Part shown: positions 18,198 through 26,300 of the stretch, piece by piece
Position numbering within the stretch: the stretch's first letter is position 1
Layout of the letters: the number at the start of each line of letters is the position of its first letter
From: JAZUOT01 sp045604805
Lineage (GTDB): Bacteria > Bacillota > Clostridia > Oscillospirales > Acutalibacteraceae
NCBI GenBank assembly: GCA_045604805.1
Contig: JAZUOT010000026.1
Span: 1 to 63,189, forward strand
Reading direction: 5' to 3'
Length of the DNA stretch: 63,189 bases
The notes under the pieces: model-generated
What the model saw: the letters and a program-made list of their open reading frames with translations, nothing else
The model's database searches: none
Told to the model about the DNA's origin: nothing
Program-made: the position numbers and the translations under genes

Positions 18198-19340
18198 ATG
18201 TTTAAAAGATTTTCATTGTTATTTTTGCTGCTTTTAATCAGCTTATCCCCCCTCTCGGTTCAACAACATGTATTTTATGCAGATAATGGACATGAGATTA
18301 CAATAAACAGTACAAATTTTCCAGATGACAACTTTAGGCAGTTTGTTCTGGAAAATTTAGACAAATCCCAACCTAAGGATGGCATTCTTTCAGAATCGGA
18401 AATAGCTTCTGTGCGTTCAATTGATGTCAGTTCAAGAAGTATAAAAGATCTATATGGTATAGGATTTTTTACCTCTTTGACACAGCTTAACTGTTCCTCT
18501 AATCAAATAACTACTTTAGAGCTAAGTGCTAATAAAGAACTAAAAAGTTTAGAGTGTTACAGTAATAACCTATCCTCACTTAGAGTGAATCAAAATCAAA
18601 ATTTATCACATTTGGATTGTTGCCAGAATAATCTACAAGAACTGAGGTTTGGCACTAGTTTAGATTTTCTTTGTTGTCATGACAATAGATTAACCGATCT
18701 AGCTGTACAGAACAGTCCCTCTTTGACACACATTGAATGCTATAACAATATGCTCGCTACATTGGATCTGAGTAATAATGTTCAATTACTTAGGCTGGAC
18801 TGTTCTAACAACAAGTTGAAGGAATTAGATTTATCTCAATGTATAAGCTTAGTATATCTAAACTGCCAAGATAATCTTCTGTCCTGTCTTGATACGAGCT
18901 ACAATGTAAATCTTCCTACAAATGGGCAGATTGCAACTACTAACGGGGAAAATCAAGATAAAATATATATAGCCGGAAAACAAACTCCTTCGCTTTCTAC
19001 GTTCAAATTCTTTGGAAAAAATTATATAAATCTTGCAGAAATAGTACCTTGTGGAAATTTAAATAACATTGAAAATTTAATGATAGATGGTGTTTCAGTT
19101 CCTATTAGTGATGATGGTAAGTTGAGTTTTAGCGATATTGACGTAGTGCCAAATAAAAGTCAGCTAACATATTCATACCTCACCGCAGCTGATACAGCAC
19201 GCTATATTGATGTAACAGTAAATTTATATCAAGAACATGGTCTTAGACCAGTGATATTATTACCGGTTTCTGCGATAATCGTACTTATTATTGTTTTGAT
19301 AGTTATTGTCATTAGAAAGTATGGAGCCAAAAAAGCCTAG
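18198..19340 (+). CDS. Secreted leucine-rich-repeat protein with C-terminal membrane anchor
   Basis: 380 residues. Signal peptide (hydrophobic core about 6-20, probably cleaved near YADNG), then an N-cap (NFPDDNFRQFVLENLD) seen in clostridial LRR proteins. Seven or so LRR units follow at about 85-235 (repeating LxxLxCxxNxL), some with Cys in the consensus. A beta-rich linker ends in one TM helix (about 347-372) and a basic tail RKYGAKKA. It would sit on the cell surface and bind proteins or polymers. No LPXTG. Followed by a strong terminator. Confidence 0.88.
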   Translation: MFKRFSLLFLLLLISLSPLSVQQHVFYADNGHEITINSTNFPDDNFRQFVLENLDKSQPKDGILSESEIASVRSIDVSSRSIKDLYGIGFFTSLTQLNCSSNQITTLELSANKELKSLECYSNNLSSLRVNQNQNLSHLDCCQNNLQELRFGTSLDFLCCHDNRLTDLAVQNSPSLTHIECYNNMLATLDLSNNVQLLRLDCSNNKLKELDLSQCISLVYLNCQDNLLSCLDTSYNVNLPTNGQIATTNGENQDKIYIAGKQTPSLSTFKFFGKNYINLAEIVPCGNLNNIENLMIDGVSVPISDDGKLSFSDIDVVPNKSQLTYSYLTAADTARYIDVTVNLYQEHGLRPVILLPVSAIIVLIIVLIVIVIRKYGAKKA

Positions 19341-19393
19341 CTAAGATTTGAGATATTTAACTATAAAAAATATTACTTCAAATATTTGTATTG

Positions 19394-19434
19394 AAAGTAT
19401 GCGCCAGCTGAATTTTCAGTTTGGCGCATACTTT
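19394..19434 (+). terminator. Terminator after the LRR gene
   Basis: 13-bp perfect stem AAAGTATGCGCCA (19394-19406) / TGGCGCATACTTT (19422-19434), then a T-rich tract. It separates the LRR gene from spoIIIA. Confidence 0.85.
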
Positions 19435-19546
19435 ACATTTATTTGTACTCACGAATATTATAGGAATAATTAAATCAAGTTCTAAAAAGTACAGGCCTCC
19501 CATAGTATTTAGCAAGTAGGAAGTTTGAAAACAACAGGAGGCCAAA

Positions 19547-20557
19547 ATGGATGAGAAAGTACAAAACGATATCACTGCGCCGTTTGACAGTGCCGCTGAA
19601 CTACTTGAAGGAAATAGTAGCAAAGCGTTACTCAAAGTACCAAGCAATATTAAAAGAAAAGTCCAAGAAATAAGGTTACGAGTGGGGAAAGAGATAATAT
19701 TATACGCTGGGATGCAGTCATATTTTGTTTCTGGGAATGGATATGTTAGCTGTGAAAAGATGAATAATAGTCTTTTCATTACTAAGGAGAGCTTAAGGGA
19801 AACATTTGAACGCATATGCAATTATTCTTTATATAGCTATCAAAACGAATTCATAAATGGCTACATAACAGTAAGAGGCGGGCACCGAGTTGGAATTTGT
19901 GCGAGTGCGGTTTATGACACAAGCACGCTTGTAGGAATACGAGATATTTCATCGCTGAACATAAGAATAGCTAGAAATATAAGCTTTTTCTCAAACAACA
20001 TCTTCAAACAGCTTGATCTGTCACGTGGGAGAGTATTAATTTTTGGAGAACCATCAAGCGGAAAGACAACATTACTAAGAGATATCGCAAGAAAGCTTTC
20101 ACTTGATATGAAGAAAGTCTGTGTAGTAGACGAGCGTGGTGAAATTGCAGCGCAGTATGATGGCATGAGCCAGAATGACTTAGGTTTTTGTGATGTTTTA
20201 AACGGCTATGAAAAAAGCAAGGCTATAATGTTAGCTCTGCGTTCACTTTCACCTGAGATTATAGTTTGCGATGAACTTTCTACTTTATCTGAAGTCAAGG
20301 CCGTAAAGCAGTGTTTAAACAGTGGTGTAGGGCTCATAACTACCCTGCACGCTAGCAGTTTGGAAGAATTTTTAAAAAGAGAGCAAACAAAAGCTCTATT
20401 AGAAAGCTGTGCATTTGACAATGTAATACAACTAAAGGGCAGTGAATATCCAGGAATTATAGAAAAAATTTATGAAGTGAGTGATATATATGCTAAAAAT
20501 AACAGGGATGTTTTTGATAATAATAGCGGGAGCAACAGCAGGTTTTTTGCAGTCTGA
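19547..20557 (+). CDS. spoIIIAA: Stage III sporulation protein AA, secretion-type ATPase
   Basis: Motor ATPase of the SpoIIIA-SpoIIQ channel linking mother cell and forespore. 336 residues; T2SS/T4SS-like ATPase with Walker A GEPSSGKTT (about 167-175) and VVDERGEIAA Walker B region. AACAGGAGG upstream of the ATG. The C-terminus runs 68 bp into spoIIIAB in another frame, adding an Asn/Asp-rich tail. First gene of the eight-gene operon; sigma-E control is expected from B. subtilis, but no clear site was seen. Confidence 0.96.
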   Translation: MDEKVQNDITAPFDSAAELLEGNSSKALLKVPSNIKRKVQEIRLRVGKEIILYAGMQSYFVSGNGYVSCEKMNNSLFITKESLRETFERICNYSLYSYQNEFINGYITVRGGHRVGICASAVYDTSTLVGIRDISSLNIRIARNISFFSNNIFKQLDLSRGRVLIFGEPSSGKTTLLRDIARKLSLDMKKVCVVDERGEIAAQYDGMSQNDLGFCDVLNGYEKSKAIMLALRSLSPEIIVCDELSTLSEVKAVKQCLNSGVGLITTLHASSLEEFLKREQTKALLESCAFDNVIQLKGSEYPGIIEKIYEVSDIYAKNNRDVFDNNSGSNSRFFAV

Positions 20558-20996
20558 TAAACTAGACAAACGGGTCAAATTTATAGAAAATTACATAAGC
20601 TTCATAAATGACATAAATACAAAAATACGCTACAGCATGCAGCCGATAGAATACATAATCAAAGACTGCGGTAAGTGTGAAAATTTATTATCTTTTGTGA
20701 ATTCAATTTCAGCTAAACTTGAAAAAAAAATTCCTTTCAGAAAAGCCTGGGAGGATTCTATTATAGTTCTAAAAAATGAAAATATTTTGAAAGCTAAAGA
20801 TTTAAGCCTTGTAAAAGAATTCGGTACTAAACTTGGCAGTAGCGATGTCAAAGGACAAACAGCTCATTGTCAGTTGAGTATCAATATGGCTAAAGAAGAA
20901 TTGAAACTTGCCAGGGAAGAAAAAGAAAAAAAGAGTAAACTTTATAAAATGTTAGGTCTTAGCTTAGGGCTTTGTGTCGCTTTGCTTATGGTATAG
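20490..20996 (+). CDS. spoIIIAB: Stage III sporulation protein AB
   Basis: About 168 residues, GspF-like small membrane protein of the SpoIIIA complex. N-terminal TM (about 2-18), a helical cytoplasmic-type domain with KLDKRVKFIENY, and a C-terminal hydrophobic helix (LGLSLGLCVALLMV). ATG at 20490 preferred; the in-frame GTG at 20481 lies within 9 bases. Overlaps the 3' end of spoIIIAA. Confidence 0.93.
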   Translation: MLKITGMFLIIIAGATAGFLQSDKLDKRVKFIENYISFINDINTKIRYSMQPIEYIIKDCGKCENLLSFVNSISAKLEKKIPFRKAWEDSIIVLKNENILKAKDLSLVKEFGTKLGSSDVKGQTAHCQLSINMAKEELKLAREEKEKKSKLYKMLGLSLGLCVALLMV

Positions 20997-21075
20997 CTTT
21001 TCTTAGTGTAACAAGGCTAATTTCACTGCTAAGCTACTACAGCCTTATCTTATTTGCTTTTCGGAGAAAGATATT

Positions 21076-21270
21076 ATGGATGTAGATCTGATATTTAAAA
21101 TAGCTGCTATAGGTATAATCGTTGCAGTCTTGAACCAGCTTCTAATACGCTCCGGGCGAGAAGATCAAGCTATGATGACTACTATAGCCGGGCTCATAGT
21201 AGTTTTGATGATGATAATAGAACAGATAAGCAAACTATTCGAAGAAATAAAATCTGTATTCGGGCTGTGA
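21076..21270 (+). CDS. spoIIIAC: Stage III sporulation protein AC
   Basis: 64 residues, two transmembrane helices with the conserved LLIRSGREDQA hinge. Member of the mother-cell membrane part of the SpoIIIA channel. GGAGAAAG upstream of the ATG, 5 bp from spoIIIAD. Confidence 0.95.
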   Translation: MDVDLIFKIAAIGIIVAVLNQLLIRSGREDQAMMTTIAGLIVVLMMIIEQISKLFEEIKSVFGL

Positions 21271-21274
21271 TTTT

Positions 21275-21667
21275 ATGATAATTATATTCACAGTTGCAAT
21301 AGCTATAATGGCAGCATTGATTTCACTTGTTGTTAAAGATAAAAATCCGGAATTTTCCATGCTCATAAGCCTCTCAGCGGGTGCTGTCATAATTTTCATG
21401 ATAATTGCTCAAATGGTTCCAATAATCAACGAAATAAAAAACCTGGTGGAAATCTCTTCCATAGATTCTGAAAATATATCTTTATTGCTAAAAGCCCTGG
21501 GTATTTGCCTGATTACACAGTTTTGTGCTGACTCCTGTCTGGATGCCGGCCAAAAAGCGATGGCTTCGAAAGTAGAATTGGCGGGCAAAGTAACTATAGT
21601 CTTTATGTCATTGCCGCTATTCAGGCAAATACTGGAAATAATTGTTTCTCTGGGCAGCAGTACATAG
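21275..21667 (+). CDS. spoIIIAD: Stage III sporulation protein AD
   Basis: 130 residues, four hydrophobic segments, with the conserved QFCADSCLDAGQKAMASKVELAGK-type region near residue 85. SpoIIIAC/AD family component of the feeding-tube complex. Four bases after spoIIIAC. Confidence 0.95.
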   Translation: MIIIFTVAIAIMAALISLVVKDKNPEFSMLISLSAGAVIIFMIIAQMVPIINEIKNLVEISSIDSENISLLLKALGICLITQFCADSCLDAGQKAMASKVELAGKVTIVFMSLPLFRQILEIIVSLGSST

Positions 21668-21705
21668 TTATTTTTTCTGCTTTGAGTTTTGATGGGAGCT
21701 AAAAT

Positions 21706-22872
21706 ATGTGCAAAAAAATTAAGCTCTTATTTCTTGTGTTTTTGTTTGCCCTAGGCTTTTTAAGTTTTACTGTGCAAGCAGAAAAAGAAAATCCTACTAC
21801 ACAACTCCAGGATTTATATGAGCAGACATATCAGTCAAGTCAAGCTCCTGAACTGTTTAATAAGTTGCCAAGTGAAGTTCAAAAAGAACTGGAAAATCTA
21901 GGTGTAGAAAGCAGCAATATTCAGGATTTAGCTAAACTGAACACTGGCTCAGTATTTTCAAATTTATTTAGCAGCTTCAAAAAGTCATTTCAGAACCCTA
22001 TGAAAATATTGCTAAGAGTAGTATCTTTGATATTGCTATGTGCTTTGGTATCATCATTAAAATTATCTTTTGAAGAAAGTTCTACTAAAAAAGTAATATC
22101 TGTCTGTACAACTTTGTGCCTGAGTTTGATTATACTCGACCCTATAGTAAACTGCATAAATTACATATCTGGCATAATACATACAGCTTCAAACTTTATG
22201 CTGAGTTTCATACCTATTTCAGTGGCTATAATGTTCGCAAGCGGACAAACATTCTCTGCAACTTCATTAAATTTACTTTTGCTTTCAGCTATGGAACTCA
22301 TATCTCAGATAAGCTCGCAATTTATAGTTCCAGTAATGAATGCTTTTTTGGCTATATCAGTAGCCTCTTCAATTTCCCCTGGGATAAAATTGCATTCTTT
22401 GACGAATATGTTTTCAAGTATATCTAAGTGGACGTTAGGTATAGTTAGCACTATATTTGTGAGTTTGCTGGGGATACAGAGTATAGTGTCCGCATCAGCT
22501 GATAGCTTTAACAGCAAAACTATAAAATTAGCTGTAAGCAGTTTTGTGCCTCTGGTAGGTGGAACTTTAAGCGAAGCTTTTGGAACTATGCAAAGCTGCA
22601 TCCGGCTGCTCAAATCAGGGGTTGGAGCCTTTGCTATCATAGCAATAGCCCTGATATTTCTACCAGCCATTGTAGAGTGTGTAGTCTGGATTCTGACAAT
22701 AAATATCGCAAAATTTATGGGGGATATCCTGGATATCGAAACTATATCTAATCTACTATCCTCTATATCCAAAGTTTTGGCTGTGCTGTTGGCTGTTACC
22801 ATATCCTGTGTTTCTGTATTCCTTATATCATCACTTCTCATGCTTATTATAGGGGGAGGTATTTCAACATGA
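21706..22872 (+). CDS. spoIIIAE: Stage III sporulation protein AE
   Basis: 388 residues. Signal peptide (about 5-24), a lumenal helical segment, then seven or so TM helices from about 105. Polytopic core of the SpoIIIA machine. GGGAGC precedes the ATG. Its TGA overlaps the ATG of spoIIIAF (ATGA), giving translational coupling. Confidence 0.96.
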   Translation: MCKKIKLLFLVFLFALGFLSFTVQAEKENPTTQLQDLYEQTYQSSQAPELFNKLPSEVQKELENLGVESSNIQDLAKLNTGSVFSNLFSSFKKSFQNPMKILLRVVSLILLCALVSSLKLSFEESSTKKVISVCTTLCLSLIILDPIVNCINYISGIIHTASNFMLSFIPISVAIMFASGQTFSATSLNLLLLSAMELISQISSQFIVPVMNAFLAISVASSISPGIKLHSLTNMFSSISKWTLGIVSTIFVSLLGIQSIVSASADSFNSKTIKLAVSSFVPLVGGTLSEAFGTMQSCIRLLKSGVGAFAIIAIALIFLPAIVECVVWILTINIAKFMGDILDIETISNLLSSISKVLAVLLAVTISCVSVFLISSLLMLIIGGGIST

Positions 22873-23351
22873 AGCAAATAGACAGCTGGGCCACTCTAAT
22901 CTGTATGGTTTCTATAGTTTGTACATTGCTAGAACTTTTGGCTCCAGATGGCAACATGAAAAAAACTATGAAAACAGTTATATCTATGTTTATGCTGTGC
23001 AGTATAATTTTCCCCCTAATAAAAATTATATCAACTATAGATTTGAGCCTAGATAAATTTGCAAATAGCTGCAATAGCCTAAGTGAAACAAGTAAGTCCT
23101 ACAGCAAAACTTGTGAAAATTACGCTGAAGAAAAAATTAACAAGTTGGTACTCAAAACCCTAAACGAAAATGGAGTAAAAGCAAAAAAAGTTGAGACAAG
23201 TATGGATATAAATGAAACTAGCAGCATAAGTATAAACAAGACTGTGATATTTCTCAGTGAAAATAATAAGGATTTAAAATTAAGAGCTCAAAGTATCGCA
23301 AAAAGAGAATTAGGGCTTGACTGTGATGTAGTAATTATTCAGGAGAATTAA
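22869..23351 (+). CDS. spoIIIAF: Stage III sporulation protein AF
   Basis: 160 residues. Two N-terminal TM helices (about 8-26, 34-55) with LELLAPDGNMKKTMK between them, then an extracytoplasmic alpha/beta ring-forming-type domain. Starts in the ATGA overlap with spoIIIAE; one base separates its stop from the spoIIIAG ATG. Confidence 0.95.
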   Translation: MKQIDSWATLICMVSIVCTLLELLAPDGNMKKTMKTVISMFMLCSIIFPLIKIISTIDLSLDKFANSCNSLSETSKSYSKTCENYAEEKINKLVLKTLNENGVKAKKVETSMDINETSSISINKTVIFLSENNKDLKLRAQSIAKRELGLDCDVVIIQEN

Positions 23352-23352
23352 A

Positions 23353-23880
23353 ATGTTCGAAAACATAAGTAAAAAATATAAGAATATAATTATGGCTACA
23401 GGTATATTCGGAATAATTTTAATATTTCTTTCTACTTTTCTTGGCGATAGCGAAAAAAAGGCTAACAACAAAAAATCAAGCAGTAATCAGGAAATTTCGA
23501 ACATAGTTAATGAAAAAGAATACGCAACTAATCTAGAAAACAGTTTAAATGAAGTCATAAGCAATATAAACGGTGTAGGCAATGCTAAGGTGATGGTTAC
23601 TATGGAAAGCACTTATCAGAAAGAATACGCTACAGAGAAAAAAATAAATACAGAAACTGCTTCCAGCAAAACAAGCGACAAAACAGAAACTGCTTACATA
23701 AAGGTAAAAGATTCTGACGGTACTGAACACGCTATACCTATAACAGAATATGCACCTAAAGTTCGGGGGGTGGTGGTCATATGCGATGGCGGAGATCAGC
23801 CGTTCATAAAAGAACGGGTAACAGAAGCAGTAGTCGCGGCGGTTGATGTCTCATCTAATCATGTTTGTGTTACCCGATAA
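23353..23880 (+). CDS. spoIIIAG: Stage III sporulation protein AG
   Basis: 175 residues. TM at about 12-30, Lys/Ser/Asn linker, then the RBM ring-building domain (VGNAKVMVTMES ... EYAPKVRGVVVICDGGDQPFIKE). In B. subtilis SpoIIIAG forms a large ring in the intermembrane space. Conserved C-terminal VTEAVVAAVDVSSNHVCV is intact. Confidence 0.96.
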   Translation: MFENISKKYKNIIMATGIFGIILIFLSTFLGDSEKKANNKKSSSNQEISNIVNEKEYATNLENSLNEVISNINGVGNAKVMVTMESTYQKEYATEKKINTETASSKTSDKTETAYIKVKDSDGTEHAIPITEYAPKVRGVVVICDGGDQPFIKERVTEAVVAAVDVSSNHVCVTR

Positions 23881-23904
23881 CTATATAAAATGGAGGAATC
23901 TATC

Positions 23905-24519
23905 ATGCAACTAAAAAAAAGACAATTAATATTAGCAATTCTAGTTATAGCTTTGGGGGCCGCTGTCTACCTGAACTGGCAGTTTACGGATAACTCTAGT
24001 ATACTTACTGCTACTACTGAGACTATAAAAAATAGCATAAGCAGTGAAAAAGCTCTGGGTGATACTACATATGTAAATACCAAAGCTGATGAATCAGCTC
24101 AAAATCCCCAAAGCGATACAAACTCGCAAGCCACCAGCAGTTCAAGCGACAACGGCATGACAAGTACTGCTACCGAATATTTCTCTTCTGCTCGCCTTGC
24201 TAGAAAACAAGCCAGAGATACCGCTAACGAAACCTTAAAAACTAGTATCAGCGACACAAATGTCTCTGAAGATGTCAAAAAAACCGCTGTCGATGAGTCT
24301 GCTAAAATAGCCGAAAATATAGAAGCTGAAGCTAATATAGAGAATCTAATCAAGGCTAAAGGCTTTAAAGATAGTATGGCTTTCATCGAAAACGGTCAGT
24401 GTAATATCGCTGTAGCTACTACCGGACTCCTGGATAGCGAAGCTGTCGTCATTAAGGATATCGTCGCTTCCCAATCAGGCCTCTCATACTCAAACATAAA
24501 AATAGTAGAAGTGAAGTAG
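23905..24519 (+). CDS. spoIIIAH: Stage III sporulation protein AH
   Basis: 204 residues. TM at about 7-24 (ILAILVIALGAAVYLNW), a long Ser/Thr/Asn linker, then the YscJ/FliF-like RBM domain that pairs with SpoIIQ across the intermembrane space. ATG at 23905 is chosen because the upstream in-frame ATG at 23890 contains the GGAGG ribosome binding site. Last gene of the operon, followed by a terminator. Confidence 0.95.
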   Translation: MQLKKRQLILAILVIALGAAVYLNWQFTDNSSILTATTETIKNSISSEKALGDTTYVNTKADESAQNPQSDTNSQATSSSSDNGMTSTATEYFSSARLARKQARDTANETLKTSISDTNVSEDVKKTAVDESAKIAENIEAEANIENLIKAKGFKDSMAFIENGQCNIAVATTGLLDSEAVVIKDIVASQSGLSYSNIKIVEVK

Positions 24520-24535
24520 CGTATTAGAAGTTAGA

Positions 24536-24565
24536 GGTTAGAGGTTGGAGTTTAGAGGTTGGAAC
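24536..24565 (+). repeat. Short direct repeats after spoIIIAH
   Basis: Tandem/near-tandem 7-9 bp units of the type TTAGAGGTT occur four times. Simple sequence; no function seen. Confidence 0.6.
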
Positions 24566-24613
24566 GATCAATTTACAAATTGAGTATCTCTAGAAAACAG
24601 TAAAATAAAAAAT

Positions 24614-24672
24614 TAGCCAAAACATCGAAAAAGGTAGACCAAGTAGCAATTTTTGATGTTTTAGCTATTTTT
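24614..24672 (+). terminator. Terminator of the spoIIIA operon
   Basis: Stem of about 16 bp (TAGCCAAAACATCGAAAAA, 24614-24632, with 24649-24665) followed by a run of T. Confidence 0.8.
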
Positions 24673-24952
24673 TTCATATTTTTCTCATAGAGAATATAAA
24701 GAATATAATTAGTCTGAAATTGGCAGTAGCATTCCTCAACAAGAATTTATACCTGAAGATATTATACACTAGATTATTTTATATTCATACTTATGTAATG
24801 TATAGTGCTTTGGCGTCTTAAAAGACGCTTCTTATGTCTGTTATGCTTACGATATGTTGAGTTCAGCAGCTCAATGGCATTTATGATATATAGGTAATAA
24901 TGTCTATGTGCAGAAAAAACAACTAAATAATAACTAATTTATCATTATATTT

Positions 24953-25094
24953 GACAGGTCCAAGTGAAAACGATAGCTCATTTTCATCGAGTATGAATGG
25001 AACAAATACAATTTGTTTATAGGTTTCACAAGCCTATTGTTGTAGCACGAAGTATCATGCTCATATATGTGTTCATTTGGTTCTGTCCTTTTTT
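24953..25094 (+). ncRNA. Candidate structured RNA (6S-like architecture)
   Basis: About 140 nt closed by a long-range stem: GACAGGTCCAAGTG (24953-24966) pairs with CATTTGGTTCTGTC (25074-25087), 12 of 14 positions including two G-U. Six T follow at 25089-25094. Internal hairpins: TTCAT-N5-ATGAA; AACAAAT-ACA-ATTTGTT; and ATAGG/CCTAT with a 9-nt loop. TATCAT (24940-24945) fits a -10. A closing stem followed by T, without an ORF, suits a small RNA such as 6S RNA, but I cannot match conserved 6S sequence. Confidence 0.4.
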
Positions 25095-25127
25095 ACAGTT
25101 ACTGTAGAACTTTTTAACTTTCTTCAT

Positions 25128-25247
25128 TTGACAATAGTGATTGCAGCATGTTATGCTTGATAAGCCGCTTATTTTAGGCTTATTAAGTGATTATTTTCCG
25201 CCTATTAATAGCGAGTTTTTTTGTATTAAGGCAGGTGCCATTTTATT
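25128..25247 (+). promoter_or_regulatory. rplU promoter and leader (probable L21 leader)
   Basis: TTGACA (25128-25133), 17 bp, TTATGC (25151-25156), then a 5' UTR of about 85 nt with a stem ATAAGCC / GGCTTAT near 25160-25190. Firmicute rplU genes often carry an autoregulatory L21 leader here; the exact consensus could not be verified. Confidence 0.5.
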
Positions 25248-25622
25248 ATGTATGCGATCATTCAAACAGGTGGTAAGCAGTACAAAGTTTCTACTGGTGA
25301 TGAGATTTTTGTAGAGAAGTTATCAGCAGAAGTAGGTTCAAAGGTTAGTTTTGATGTGTTGGCAATGAATACAGGAGAAGACACATTAGTTTATGGTTCT
25401 CCGTTTGTAAATGATGCAAGCGTTACCGCAGAGATTTCTAAAAACGGAAAAGGAAAGAAAATAACCGTTTTCACATATAAACCTAAAAAAGGTGAAAAAA
25501 GAAAGCTAGGTCACAGGCAGCCATATTCAAAGGTTGTTATCACAGAGCTTAAGTACAAAGATATTGTAGAAAGCAAAGCTGATGAAACCTCTGCCGATAA
25601 AGTTTCAACTAAAGAGTCATAA
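25248..25622 (+). CDS. rplU: 50S ribosomal protein L21
   Basis: 124 residues: the L21 core (YAIIQTGGKQYKVSTGDEI ... KRKLGHRQPYSKVVI) plus a 15-20 residue Ser/Asp/Lys-rich C-terminal extension. Ribosomal large-subunit protein binding 23S rRNA. ATG after GGCAGGTG. Starts the rplU-prp-rpmA block. Confidence 0.98.
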   Translation: MYAIIQTGGKQYKVSTGDEIFVEKLSAEVGSKVSFDVLAMNTGEDTLVYGSPFVNDASVTAEISKNGKGKKITVFTYKPKKGEKRKLGHRQPYSKVVITELKYKDIVESKADETSADKVSTKES

Positions 25623-25649
25623 TAATCAGGAGTAGAGAGATTTACAAAA

Positions 25650-25976
25650 GTGATTTACATTGATTTTGTGAAAAATATAGAAGGCGAACTTCTAGGTTTT
25701 TATATGAAGGGACATTCTGGTTTTAACTTTGTAGGAGAAGATATAGTTTGTGCAGCTGTTTCTTCTGCTGCGTATATGACTGTCAATACTATTACAGATG
25801 TTCTGAACATAGACGCTGATGTGTTCGTAAGCGAGGGCAGAATGCATGTTCTTCTTAATGATGCCTCTGCACACAAGTGTAAAGATTTATTGCTGGGGTT
25901 GATGTTGCATCTGTCATCTCTGCAAGAGCAATATGGAGAAAATATAAACATAAACTGTTCGAGCGTAGAGCAGTAG
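25650..25976 (+). CDS. prp: Ribosomal-processing cysteine protease Prp
   Basis: Cleaves the N-terminal extension of ribosomal protein L27, an essential maturation step in Firmicutes. 108 residues with catalytic His22 (GHSGF) and Cys34 (DIVCAAVS). GTG start at 25650 behind CAGGAG. Lies between rplU and rpmA as expected; its substrate motif is present in the next gene. Confidence 0.95.
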   Translation: MIYIDFVKNIEGELLGFYMKGHSGFNFVGEDIVCAAVSSAAYMTVNTITDVLNIDADVFVSEGRMHVLLNDASAHKCKDLLLGLMLHLSSLQEQYGENININCSSVEQ

Positions 25977-25992
25977 AGAGGGAATGATATAA

Positions 25993-26271
25993 ATGTTAAA
26001 AATAAACATTCAGTTATTTGCCCACAAAAAAGGAATGGGCTCGACTAAAAACGGTCGCGATTCAGAATCAAAACGCCTTGGTGTAAAGCGTGCAGACGGT
26101 CAATTTGTTTTGGCTGGTAATATACTAGTAAAGCAGCGTGGAACTCATATCCATCCAGGTGAAAATGTTGGTCGTGGTTCAGATGACACATTGTTTGCTC
26201 TGGTTGACGGTAAAGTAAAGTTCGAACGCATGGGCAAAAGCCGTAAAAAAGTTAGCGTTTATAGTGCGTAA
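25993..26271 (+). CDS. rpmA: 50S ribosomal protein L27 (N-terminally extended)
   Basis: 92 residues. Begins MLKINIQLFA-HKKG; the bond after LFA is the Prp processing site, matching the LNLQFFA-type motif of staphylococcal L27. The mature part has the standard GSTKNGRDSESKRLG and HPGENVGRGSDDTLFA. Located at the peptidyl-transferase centre. GAGGGAATG upstream. Followed after 29 bp by a leader protein with no terminator between. Confidence 0.98.
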   Translation: MLKINIQLFAHKKGMGSTKNGRDSESKRLGVKRADGQFVLAGNILVKQRGTHIHPGENVGRGSDDTLFALVDGKVKFERMGKSRKKVSVYSA

Positions 26272-26300
26272 AATTTAGAAAAGATTTAGGGGACAAGGGA

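Noticed and set aside
24953..25094. Calling this 6S RNA or SRP RNA outright
   Set aside because: Architecture fits, but I could not match conserved sequence of either; left as a candidate structured RNA.
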